Source: Holophagae bacterium
GTDB taxonomy: Bacteria > Acidobacteriota > Thermoanaerobaculia > Thermoanaerobaculales > Thermoanaerobaculaceae
Assembly: GCA_012516935.1 (NCBI GenBank)
Contig: JAAYVZ010000025.1
Location: 1 to 33,352, forward strand
DNA length: 33,352 bases
Direction of reading: 5' to 3'
Shown here: in pieces, positions 23,996 through 31,147 of the stretch
How positions within the stretch are numbered: position 1 is the stretch's first letter
Layout: each line of letters starts with the position of its first letter
The notes under the pieces: model-generated
Seen by the model: the letters and a program-made list of their open reading frames with translations, nothing else
Told to the model about the DNA's origin: nothing
Databases searched by the model: none
Made by a program: the position numbers and the translations under genes

Positions 23996-25072
23996 ATGCG
24001 TCGGCTCCTCGTCGTCGGCGATATCCACGGGTGCTTCCACGAGCTCGAGGCGCTTCGTCGCCTCGTCGAGCTCGGTCCCGCGGACCTGCTGGTCTCGGTC
24101 GGCGATCTGGTAGACCGCGGACCAGCGAGCTTCGAGGTGGTCCGGTACTTCGCCGCCGATCCCGTGCACCGGCTGGCGGTGCTCGGCAACCACGAAGAAA
24201 AACATCTGCGGGGCGATCGCCACGAGCTCGATGACCCATCGGGACGGATCACGCGAACGATCACCAGACCGCGCGACTACGAGACGATGCTGGAGTATTT
24301 CCGGACGCTGCCGCTCTACCTGGATCTGCCAGAGGCGCTGGTCGTACACGCCGGGTTGCTGCCCAACGTGCCGCTCGCCGAGCAGCCGCCCAAAGTCCTC
24401 ACCGGCCGGGGCTCGCAAGGTCGGCCGGGGTTCGACGGCGCGACCCCGTGGTGGTTCGACGACCCGACCCTGCAACCCGCCAAGCCGGTCATCTTCGGGC
24501 ACTCCGTCTTCTCCGAGGTGGTGCGCCGCGCCGAAGGGCGTGTTTGGGGTCTCGACACCGGGGCCGCCGTCGGCGGGAGGCTCAGCGGGTTGCTCTTGCC
24601 CGAGCTATCCCTCGTCTCGGTGCCGACTCCGGACTACTATCGAGAGCTGCTCCGCCACTTCGCACCCGTTTTCCTGCTGCGTGACCTCCCGCACCTGCCG
24701 TGGCGGCGGGTCCTCGGTATGCGACCCGAGGACTGGCCGGACGAGGTCGCTCGGCGCCTGGTTCACGCTCGCCATGCCTGGCGCGACGCCCTCGCGGCGC
24801 TGGCCGCCGATGTCGGTTCCCTGCGTGCCCTCCTGGGGTGGGAACAGCAAGGGCCCGACACCCGCGAGGCGTGGGCCCGGGCCTTGCGAAGCCGACCGGA
24901 GCTCGGCTCGCCGTATAGCACGGTCCTCCTGCACGCCTTCCCCGGTGGACCCGACCCGGCGGTGGTCGCCAAAGCATGGTCGTGCCTGGCCGAGCTCGAG
25001 AAGGCAGTGGCGTATCGGCACCAGCTCGATCTCGCCGCAATCGCTGGGGCCGTTGGCGGCTCAGCGGCGTGA
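23996..25072 (+). CDS. Metallophosphoesterase of the PPP phosphatase/ApaH type
   Basis: A 358-residue cytoplasmic phosphatase. The N-terminus has the dinuclear metal motifs in order: GDIHGC (Asp9, His11), SVGDLVDRGP and GNHEEKH, then FGHSVFSE and WGLDTGAAVGG, the last His and the closing loop. This is the layout of bacterial PPP phosphatases and diadenosine tetraphosphatases. The C-terminal 120 residues (HLPWRRVLGMRPEDWPDEVARR onward) are an extra helical domain that I do not recognise. The ATG at 23996 opens MRRLLVVGDIHGC as in the family; an in-frame ATG at 23975 would add seven residues. The gene diverges from the lipoprotein gene, and its last 12 bases overlap the phosphatase gene on the other strand. 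Confidence 0.88.
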   Translation: MRRLLVVGDIHGCFHELEALRRLVELGPADLLVSVGDLVDRGPASFEVVRYFAADPVHRLAVLGNHEEKHLRGDRHELDDPSGRITRTITRPRDYETMLEYFRTLPLYLDLPEALVVHAGLLPNVPLAEQPPKVLTGRGSQGRPGFDGATPWWFDDPTLQPAKPVIFGHSVFSEVVRRAEGRVWGLDTGAAVGGRLSGLLLPELSLVSVPTPDYYRELLRHFAPVFLLRDLPHLPWRRVLGMRPEDWPDEVARRLVHARHAWRDALAALAADVGSLRALLGWEQQGPDTREAWARALRSRPELGSPYSTVLLHAFPGGPDPAVVAKAWSCLAELEKAVAYRHQLDLAAIAGAVGGSAA

Positions 25073-26725
25073 GGAGATGCCCTCGAGAGCTTCGTAAAGC
25101 GGCTGTCCCATGCAACCGGTGGGGTAGCCGATACCGAGCACCTGGGCCAGCGTCGGCACGATATCCATGCTCGTGACCCGGCGATACCAGACGCCATGGG
25201 CGATACCCGGGCCGCGCAGGACCAGCGGCACATGGGTGTCGGGCGGCCACGGTGAGCCGTGGCTGGCATCGGGTGGGCGAGAGAGCAACCAACCGGGCTG
25301 GGTGACGAGGAAGATATCCCCGCCCAGCCGCGGGTGGAACCCGGCCGCTACCTTGTCGATCCAGGACCACTGTGGGAGCTGCCCGGTGAGGATCTGCGTC
25401 CGGCCGAAGGCGACGTAGATGCCGGCCGCCTGGCTCGCCGCCTCGGCTGCCACCCGTTCGAGGGCAGCAGGGTCGACACGGCGCTCCGCTGCCACCGCTC
25501 GATTGAGATAGAGGTTCGGTTCCGTTCTCTGCCCCTCCAGCACCCAGTCGGCGGCCCCGAAGGTAGCGTCCAGCGCCTCCTCGACAGCAGCCATGACGGC
25601 CGGGCTGGTCCCCCGGCTGGCTGGGATGCGGGCCGCTGCCAACGCCTCCTCGGGTGCCGTGGAGACCCCGTGGTCGGCAGTGACGACGATCAGGACGCGA
25701 TCGAGCCCTCCCGGCACGTGACCGTGCAGAAAACGCCAAAACGTGGCGAGGGCCCGGTCGGTACGCACCGTGACATCCATGATCTCGGCCGAGTTGGGGC
25801 CGTAGGTGTGGCCGATGTAGTCATTGGTCGAGAGGTTGAGCAGAAACAGGTCGGGCACCTCGTCAAGCCCCATCTCCTCGCCGGCGATCGCTCGCCGAGC
25901 CACCTCCAGCACCTCGTCGTTGGCCGGACCCCACGCTGCCCAGGCATCGTAGAACGGCTCGCCGAGCACCGATGGCAGCGCGTGGGAGAAGATCGGGCCG
26001 GAAGCAGCTCGCTGTGCCGGCCGCAGCGTCTGCCGGTAAGCTTCGCTCGGCAGCAGCGGCTCCCACACCTTGCCGACGAAGCGCTCGAGGCGGCGCTCGG
26101 CGTTGAGCGCCTCCACCCAGGGTGGAAGCGTGCCGTCGGGCCGATAGTAGGTCGAGGTCACCCAGCTCCCAGTCGCATCGTCGAGCCACAGCACGAGATC
26201 CGCTGCGTGGCCGCCGAGCGGCACCGCGGCGCGGTCCTTGATCGCCACGCTCACGACCTTGGCGCGGCCACCGGTGGCGAGCTTGAGCTCGTCACCCAGA
26301 GTGGTGACGAGGAGGTTGCGGGCCGATGCGGGCGTGGCATTTCCACCGATGGTTTGGACGGAGTGATCCTCGACGCTGCGTCGGCTCTTCCCGGTCGTCC
26401 GGTCGAAGATCCGGTTGCCGATGATCCCGTGCAGCGCCGGCGGCGCTCCGGTGGCGAGCGTCGCGTGACCCGGACCGGTGGTCGTCGGCATGTGGGCGAA
26501 GTGCGCATCGCGAAAGTGGGCGCCGTCGGCGACGAGAACGTTGAAACCGCCGAGCTGGCCGTCGCGGTAGGCCGGGAGGTAGTGGTCGACGAACCGCGTC
26601 AGATAGTCCGACCGGCACTGGTCGATAGACACGAAGACCACGAGCCGCGGGGTCGGGGCAGGCGCAACTGCGGAGGCGGCAGGGGAAGCCACGAGCAGCG
26701 AGAGAAGCAGGGCACTGGGTCGCAC
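25061..26725 (-). CDS. PafA-like alkaline phosphatase family protein, exported
   Basis: A 554-residue periplasmic phosphomonoesterase or phosphodiesterase. The signal peptide is MRPSALLLSLLVASPAASA. The catalytic core has SIDQCRSD (first metal Asp), the Thr nucleophile within MPTTTGPGHATLATG (residues 81-83), GIIGNRIFDRTTGKS, NLSTNDYIGHTYGPNS (Asp and His ligands) and VTADHGVSTAPEE. This pattern is that of the Thr-dependent PafA group rather than the Ser-dependent PhoA group. The start is a GTG at 26725 with GAGGAGG four bases before it; an ATG farther upstream has no ribosome binding site and would bury the leader. It is convergent with and overlaps the metallophosphoesterase gene. Confidence 0.9.
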   Translation of the reverse strand: MRPSALLLSLLVASPAASAVAPAPTPRLVVFVSIDQCRSDYLTRFVDHYLPAYRDGQLGGFNVLVADGAHFRDAHFAHMPTTTGPGHATLATGAPPALHGIIGNRIFDRTTGKSRRSVEDHSVQTIGGNATPASARNLLVTTLGDELKLATGGRAKVVSVAIKDRAAVPLGGHAADLVLWLDDATGSWVTSTYYRPDGTLPPWVEALNAERRLERFVGKVWEPLLPSEAYRQTLRPAQRAASGPIFSHALPSVLGEPFYDAWAAWGPANDEVLEVARRAIAGEEMGLDEVPDLFLLNLSTNDYIGHTYGPNSAEIMDVTVRTDRALATFWRFLHGHVPGGLDRVLIVVTADHGVSTAPEEALAAARIPASRGTSPAVMAAVEEALDATFGAADWVLEGQRTEPNLYLNRAVAAERRVDPAALERVAAEAASQAAGIYVAFGRTQILTGQLPQWSWIDKVAAGFHPRLGGDIFLVTQPGWLLSRPPDASHGSPWPPDTHVPLVLRGPGIAHGVWYRRVTSMDIVPTLAQVLGIGYPTGCMGQPLYEALEGISSRR

Positions 26726-26850
26726 ACAACCTCCTCGGTCGGCGGGGCAGACCGGTGGCCATCCTGCCACAGTCATCGTGCCCACGTCGATGGCCACGTG
26801 GTATCATCGGCGCCGCACGGGCAACCCTGCCAGGAAAGGAGCCCCCCAAG

Positions 26851-27318
26851 ATGCGCAGGAACTACGTGGTTGCGAGCTCGGTTCTCGTCCTTGCCGTCGC
26901 GCTGGTCGGCTGCGACAAAGAGGTCAAGCCCGGCAAGCCGGGCGTGTTCGTCGTGACCGGCGAAACCCTCACCCAGTGGCAGCCGGTGGCGATGCAGGAG
27001 GAGTTCACTCCCGAGGGGTTTCTGGTCTCGTTCTTCTACGAGGACCCGACGATCGTCTTCAAGGCCCGCGAATCGCACATGGTGTTCTTCGGCGACTACA
27101 AGCCGTACGCGATGCGTCAGTACGTCAAGAGCGAGGGGCGATGGGTGGAGGACAGCTCCGCACCGGTCGGCAAGGACGTCTTCGAGGTCGGCCAGATGAA
27201 GGGCGAGAAGGAGATGTTCAAGGGCAAGGTCGTCAAGGAGATGAAGCCTGGGGTGTACGTCCTCGACGTGCAGCGCGGCACCGGCAAGCAGGAAAGCTTC
27301 GCCTTCCGTGTCCCCTAG
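26851..27318 (+). CDS. Small lipoprotein of unknown function
   Basis: A 155-residue protein with a textbook lipobox: leader MRRNYVVASSVLVLAVALVGC with Leu18-Val-Gly-Cys21. The mature part is rich in Lys, Glu and aromatic residues (TGETLTQWQPVAMQEEF, VSFFYEDPTIVFKARESHMVFFGDY) and probably all beta. It has no further Cys and no enzyme motif. The ATG at 26851 has AAAGGAG about 10 bases upstream. TATCAT at 26802-26807 could be its -10. It diverges from the PafA-like gene. Right after the stop is a self-complementary RNA-like element. I do not recognise the family. Confidence 0.8.
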   Translation: MRRNYVVASSVLVLAVALVGCDKEVKPGKPGVFVVTGETLTQWQPVAMQEEFTPEGFLVSFFYEDPTIVFKARESHMVFFGDYKPYAMRQYVKSEGRWVEDSSAPVGKDVFEVGQMKGEKEMFKGKVVKEMKPGVYVLDVQRGTGKQESFAFRVP

Positions 27319-27320
27319 CG

Positions 27321-27371
27321 ACTGAGAGGCCACGGTAGTGGCGCACCGGTGCCCGGCCGGTGCCTCTCGGT
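27321..27371 (+). ncRNA. Candidate three-way-junction RNA element after the lipoprotein gene
   Basis: Two bases after the stop codon at 27318, the sequence folds into a closed three-way junction. The outer stem is ACTGAGAG with CTCTCGGT (8 pairs, one G-U). Inside are two adjacent hairpins with no unpaired junction bases: GCCAC-GGTA-GTGGC (27329-27342) and GCACCGG-7-CCGGTGC (27343-27363). A competing 5-bp hairpin (27366-27380) would break the outer stem. There is no T-run. Likely a structured 3' end or an mRNA stability element; a separate small RNA is possible. GC-rich DNA makes chance stems common, which limits confidence. Confidence 0.35.
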
Positions 27372-27417
27372 GCTTCCGAGAACCCACCGGCCCGTCGCCG
27401 CACCATTCGACGCCAAC

Positions 27418-27473
27418 CGACACCGAGGCAGGTGAGGCGTGCATGCTTTCTCTCGCTGCTGGTCTCGGTGTCG
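27418..27473. repeat. 12-bp inverted repeat with 32-base loop
   Basis: CGACACCGAGGC at 27418-27429 pairs with 27462-27473, ten perfect pairs (CGACACCGAG with CTCGGTGTCG) plus one G-T and one more pair. The loop contains a GCATGC palindrome. A further hairpin, GCGAC-c-GGG with CCC-GTCGC, follows at 27477-27496. No transposase or target duplication is seen, so it is not called a mobile element. Confidence 0.45.
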
Positions 27474-27737
27474 CTCGCGACCGGGGCACCCGTCGCGGAG
27501 ACCTGATCACGATCCTGAGGCCCCTCGTGGCCAGCAGCGCCGCCATGACTGGCCGGGTGAGCAGGGTCACGCTGAGTCGCTTCGATCCGGGCGACGCACG
27601 CGTCGTGGTTGGCCGCGACCACCGCGGCCCCGCTCGAGCAGTGGCAGCAGTCGCGTGAGCAGGAACGGCTCAGGGTACAGGCGCACGAGCTCCGACACCA
27701 TCGTCTCGGGTCGTGGCTACCCGAGAGCGAGGCCTGC

Positions 27738-28394
27738 CTATGCTCGCAAGCCGGAGGCGGCGCACCGCTGGCGAACGACCTCGACGATGGCTGGCAGGAC
27801 CGAGAGAACGATGATGGCGGCGATGACGAAAGTGAAGTGTCGTTTGACCATCGGTAGGTTGCCGAAGAAGAAGCCGCCGAGCACGAAGATGAGCACCCAG
27901 GCGAGGCCGCCGGCGACGTTGTAGGCCAGGAAGCGCAGGTACGACATCTTGCCGATGCCGGCCACGAACGGAGCGAACGTCCGCACGATCGGTACGAACC
28001 GCGCGATGATGATGGTCTTGCCGCCGTGCCGCTCATAGAACTCGTGGGTGCGATCGAGATGGCGGCGGTTGAGGAAGCGCACGTTCTCCTTGTGGAAGAC
28101 CGCCGGCCCCACCTTGGCGCCGATCCAGTAGTTCACGGTGTCGCCGGCAATCGCCGCCAACGAGAGCAGGAGGATGACGAGCCAGAGGTCGAGGGAGCCG
28201 CGGGCGGAGAACGCCCCGAGGGCGAACAGCAGCGAATCGCCGGGCAAGAACGGCGTCACGACCAACCCGGTCTCACAGAAGACGATGAGGAACACGAACC
28301 CGTAGGTCCACGTCCCATACGACTGAATGATGCTGTCGAGATGGGCATCGATGTGCACGATGAAATCGAGAAGCTGCTTGAGAAAGTCGATCAC
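27738..28394 (-). CDS. DedA family inner-membrane protein
   Basis: A 218-residue polytopic protein of the DedA/VTT superfamily, implicated in lipid scrambling or undecaprenyl-phosphate recycling and envelope homeostasis. Family motifs seen are FCETGLVVTPFLPGDSLLFALGAF, then GDTVNYWIGAKVGP, KTIIIARFVPIVRTFAPFVAGIGKM and YNVAGGLAWVLIFVLGGFFFGN. The F/Y-x-x-R-F-x-P-x-x-R segment is the diagnostic one. The start is the GTG at 28394 (VIDFLKQLLDF), preceded by GGGGG. The longer open frame to 28619 would add residues without homology. It is divergent from the aminotransferase gene. Confidence 0.92.
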   Translation of the reverse strand: MIDFLKQLLDFIVHIDAHLDSIIQSYGTWTYGFVFLIVFCETGLVVTPFLPGDSLLFALGAFSARGSLDLWLVILLLSLAAIAGDTVNYWIGAKVGPAVFHKENVRFLNRRHLDRTHEFYERHGGKTIIIARFVPIVRTFAPFVAGIGKMSYLRFLAYNVAGGLAWVLIFVLGGFFFGNLPMVKRHFTFVIAAIIVLSVLPAIVEVVRQRCAASGLRA

Positions 28395-28522
28395 GTGGCC
28401 CCCGCTCGGCCCCGCCCACCGGGATGGCGGTCGGGACGGGCAAGCCAGCACGGTAGGCAACGGCTGGCCCCACGTCAACCCCACGCCAGGCGCAAAGCGG
28501 TGAGCTCGCGAGCCAGCCGCGG

Positions 28523-28528
28523 TATGCT
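28523..28528 (+). promoter_or_regulatory. Candidate -10 box (TATGCT) for the DegT/sugar transferase genes
   Basis: GGTATGCT lies 50 bases before the DegT ATG in the 184-base divergent gap. No good -35 partner is visible. A GCTCGCGAGC palindrome at 28504-28513 and a GCCAGC...GCTGGC dyad at 28444-28468 are the only other structures in the gap. Confidence 0.27.
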
Positions 28529-28578
28529 TACACCCTCGCCGAGCAGGCGTGCCGACGCCGACTCGGGAAAGGACCAGC

Positions 28579-29703
28579 ATGCGTACCGACACGCCTTCCG
28601 TCCCCTTGTTCGACCTCACCCGCCAGTGGCACGAGATCGAGGGCGACGTTCACGCCGCCGTCGAGCGTGTGTTCGCAACTCAGCAGTTCATCCTCGGCCC
28701 GGAGGTGGCGGCGTTCGAGAACGAATGTGCCGCCTATCTCGGCGTCAAGCGTGCGATCGGCGTGACCTCCGGAACGGATGCGCTCCTCGCCTCGCTCATG
28801 TGCCTCGACATCGGGCCGGGCGACGAGGTCGTCACCACCCCGTTCACCTTCTTCGCCTCGGCAGGGGTGATTTGGCGCTTGCGCGCCCGGCCGGTGTTCG
28901 TGGACATCGACCCGCGCGACTTCAACCTCGACCCCGAGGCGTTGCGCGCGGCGATCACACCGCGTACGAAGGCGGTCATCCCCATCCACTTGTTCGGCCA
29001 AGCGTGCGACTTCGACGCCGTCAAAGCAGCCGCCGGCGACCTTCCGATCGTCGAGGACTGCTGCCAGTCGATCGGTACCGCCTACAAGGGGAAGGCTACC
29101 GGCGGGCTCGGCACCTTCGGGTGCTTTTCGTTCTTTCCCACCAAGAACCTCGGCGCCTTCGGCGACGGGGGTCTTGTGACCACCAACGACGAGGCGTTGG
29201 GCGAGCGCATGGTGGACATGCGGGTGCACGGGATGCGCCGGCGCTACGAACACCACTTCGTCGGCGGCAACTTCCGCCTCGCGGCGCTGCAAGCGGCCAT
29301 ACTGCGCGTGAAGCTACCGCGTCTCGACGGGTGGATCGCCAAGCGGCGAGCCGGCGCCGCCCACTACCGGCAGCTCCTCACCGAGGCCGGCCTACTGGGC
29401 TACGTGCGCCCGCCCGAGGAGCTCGCGGACCGCGGCCACACCTATCACCAGTACGTGGTGCGGGCTGAGCGCCGCGATGCCTTGAGGGAGCACCTCACGA
29501 AGCGGGGGCTGGGGACCGAGGTGTACTACCCGATCCCGCTGCACCTGCAGACATGCTTCGCCGAGCTCGGGTACGGGCCGGGAAGCTTCCCGGTTTCCGA
29601 GCAGGCCAGCCGCGAGGTGCTGGCGCTGCCGATCTTCCCCGAGGCTCGGCCCGACGAGCGCGAGCGTGTGGTCGAGGCGATGCGGACCTTCTACTGTCGG
29701 TAG
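28579..29703 (+). CDS. DegT/DnrJ/EryC1/StrS family sugar aminotransferase
   Basis: A 374-residue PLP enzyme of the type that aminates keto-sugars bound to nucleotides for surface polysaccharide or glycoprotein synthesis. Family blocks: GVTSGTDALLASL, DEVVTTPFTFFAS, PVFVDIDPRDFNLDP, IPIHLFGQACDFD, VEDCCQSIGTAYKGK and FSFFPTKNLGAFGDGG with the PLP lysine Lys189. Later blocks are GGNFRLAALQAAILRVKL and TEVYYPIPLHLQ. Length is typical. The ATG at 28579 has AAAGGA six bases upstream; a GTG ten codons earlier is disfavoured. The following sugar transferase gene starts 24 bases after the stop, so the two probably form one transcript. The exact sugar cannot be read. Confidence 0.94.
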   Translation: MRTDTPSVPLFDLTRQWHEIEGDVHAAVERVFATQQFILGPEVAAFENECAAYLGVKRAIGVTSGTDALLASLMCLDIGPGDEVVTTPFTFFASAGVIWRLRARPVFVDIDPRDFNLDPEALRAAITPRTKAVIPIHLFGQACDFDAVKAAAGDLPIVEDCCQSIGTAYKGKATGGLGTFGCFSFFPTKNLGAFGDGGLVTTNDEALGERMVDMRVHGMRRRYEHHFVGGNFRLAALQAAILRVKLPRLDGWIAKRRAGAAHYRQLLTEAGLLGYVRPPEELADRGHTYHQYVVRAERRDALREHLTKRGLGTEVYYPIPLHLQTCFAELGYGPGSFPVSEQASREVLALPIFPEARPDERERVVEAMRTFYCR

Positions 29704-29727
29704 GGGAGGCGGCAGAGGCGTGGCGAC

Positions 29728-31071
29728 GTGAGAGCGATCCGCCCCCTGGCTTTGCGGCTCGGGCCAGCTCTGGCCGTGCTCGATGCCCTCGGGCTCGCCG
29801 CGGCCGCCTGGGTCGCGCACCTCGTGCGTTTCTCCGGCTCACTGCGGGGCGACAAGTGGGCCGAGGTGGTCGGCCACCCGTGGCTCGGTCTCGCCGCGAT
29901 CCTCATGCTATGGGCGTTGGCCACTGCCGCGGAGCTGTACGAACCGTTCCGGGTGCGCCGTCGTCGGGAGCTGGCCGTGCGCGTGGTGGTGGTGGCCGGT
30001 TCCTGGGGGTTGGGGCTCGCCTTGGCCACCTACACCGTTCCCTCGTGGCGCTTCGGGCGGGGCCTTCTCGCCATCACCATGGCGGTGTGGGCCGGCGTGG
30101 CGTGGCTCGCCCGCGTGGTCCTGCGGCGGTGGTTGCGGGCCCGTCCCCGCCCTCGCGCGTTGGTGGTCGGTGACGAGCCGGCGGTGACGAGCGTGTGCCA
30201 GCGCCTGCGAGCCCACCCGCTGGGCCCGTGGGAGCCGCTGGAAGGCGCCCACCTGCAGGGTCCGGATCTCGCAAGGGCGGCGCGCGAGGCAGCGGCCGAG
30301 GTGGTGGTCCTGGTGGGGAACGCCGACGGGCTGGGGGCCGCCGCCTCGGATTTAGCCGCCCTCCACTTCTCGGGGCTGCCAGTGGTCGTTACCTCCGAGC
30401 TGTGGGCGTGGCTCGACGGACGACTTCCGGTGGACGAGCTATCGCCCGATGCCTTCCTGCACCAGCCAGGGTTCGGCACCCTGCACTGGCAACTGTTCAA
30501 TCGGCTCACCCGGGTGTTGGACGTGCTCCTGGCGGCCCTCATGCTGATCCCGGCGCTGCCGCTCGTTGCTTCTGGTGCTCTGCTGGTCCTCATCTGCGAC
30601 GGCCCGCCGGTTTTCTACCTCCAGCGACGGGTCGGGCAGTACGGGCGAGCGTTCCGCATCCTCAAGCTGCGCACGATGCGACGGGATGCCGAGGAGAATG
30701 GACCGTTGTTCTCGCCGCCGGGCGATCCCAGGGTCACGTGGATCGGCCGCTGGCTGCGGCGGCTGCGCGCCGACGAGCTGCCGCAACTGCTCAACGTGTT
30801 ACGGGGGGATATGTCGCTCGTCGGCCCACGGCCCGAGCGCCCGGAGTTCGTGAGCAGGCTCGCCGACCAGATCCCGTACTACACCTTCCGCCTCGCCGTA
30901 CCACCCGGGGTTACGGGCTGGGCACAGGTCAACATGCCGTACGCCTGCACGGTCGACGAGCACCGCCGTAAGCTCGAGTACGACCTCTACTTCATCCGCG
31001 AACGCTCGGTGGGGCTGTACCTCCTCACCCTCCTGCGGACCTTCAACGCCGCCCTGGTGGGCGCGCGATAG
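29728..31071 (+). CDS. Polyprenyl-phosphate sugar-1-phosphate transferase (WcaJ/PssY type)
   Basis: A 447-residue membrane enzyme that would load the first sugar phosphate onto undecaprenyl phosphate for glycan assembly. The N-terminal half has four hydrophobic helices (about 12-30, 50-70, 88-108, 112-132) and a degenerate nucleotide-binding region (PRALVVGDEPAVTSVC). A fifth helix (LLAALMLIPALPLVASGALLVLI, about 270-293) leads into the catalytic domain: FYLQRRVGQYGRAFRILKLRTMR, WLRRLRADELPQLLNVLRGDMSLVGPRPERPEFV and PPGVTGWAQVN. The start is the GTG at 29728, with GAGG about 9 bases before it. It lies downstream of the DegT gene. A short GACCG-TTTG-CGGTC hairpin overlaps its stop codon. Confidence 0.92.
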   Translation: MRAIRPLALRLGPALAVLDALGLAAAAWVAHLVRFSGSLRGDKWAEVVGHPWLGLAAILMLWALATAAELYEPFRVRRRRELAVRVVVVAGSWGLGLALATYTVPSWRFGRGLLAITMAVWAGVAWLARVVLRRWLRARPRPRALVVGDEPAVTSVCQRLRAHPLGPWEPLEGAHLQGPDLARAAREAAAEVVVLVGNADGLGAAASDLAALHFSGLPVVVTSELWAWLDGRLPVDELSPDAFLHQPGFGTLHWQLFNRLTRVLDVLLAALMLIPALPLVASGALLVLICDGPPVFYLQRRVGQYGRAFRILKLRTMRRDAEENGPLFSPPGDPRVTWIGRWLRRLRADELPQLLNVLRGDMSLVGPRPERPEFVSRLADQIPYYTFRLAVPPGVTGWAQVNMPYACTVDEHRRKLEYDLYFIRERSVGLYLLTLLRTFNAALVGAR

Positions 31072-31093
31072 ACCGTTTGCGGTCGCCGGCACC

Positions 31094-31123
31094 TTGCTGA
31101 ATCGAGGGTGAAAGACCGATACT
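31094..31123 (+). promoter_or_regulatory. Weak promoter candidate for subtilase gene
   Basis: TTGCTG (31094-31099), 18 bases, then GATACT (31118-31123). Matches are 3 of 6 and 4 of 6. It ends 24 bases before the ATG, between the sugar transferase stop and the subtilase ribosome binding site. Confidence 0.25.
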
Positions 31124-31147
31124 GGAGTGCCCCCCGGGGAGGGTGCG

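Larger units (their letters stand above)
27319..27737. other. Gene-free stretch between lipoprotein and dedA genes
   Basis: No reading frame here has family motifs. The open frames crossing it on both strands are low-complexity Arg/Ala/Ser translations. The first 180 bases hold three strong inverted repeats (27321-27371, 27418-27473 and 27477-27496). The remainder, about 27500-27737, has only short GC-rich hairpins. It could be a 3' untranslated region, a small RNA locus or the remains of a decayed gene. Confidence 0.5.

Noticed and set aside
23918-24502. Upstream extension of the SGDV lipoprotein frame
   Set aside because: A strong GGAGGTGA precedes the ATG at 23917, where a signal peptide starts. 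The extension is antisense to the metallophosphoesterase gene.
27578-27600. TTCGATC stem-loop resembling a tRNA T-arm
   Set aside because: The loop is 10 bases rather than 7 when the stem pairs, and no acceptor or anticodon arm can be built around it.
27567-27701. 44-codon minus-strand ORF (MVSELVRLYPEPF...) in the gene-free stretch
   Set aside because: The first half looks protein-like, but the second half is Arg/Gly low complexity, there is no ribosome binding site, and nothing supports translation.
28026-29468. 480-residue plus-strand frame spanning dedA and the aminotransferase gene
   Set aside because: It crosses two real genes and their divergent promoter region and has no motifs.
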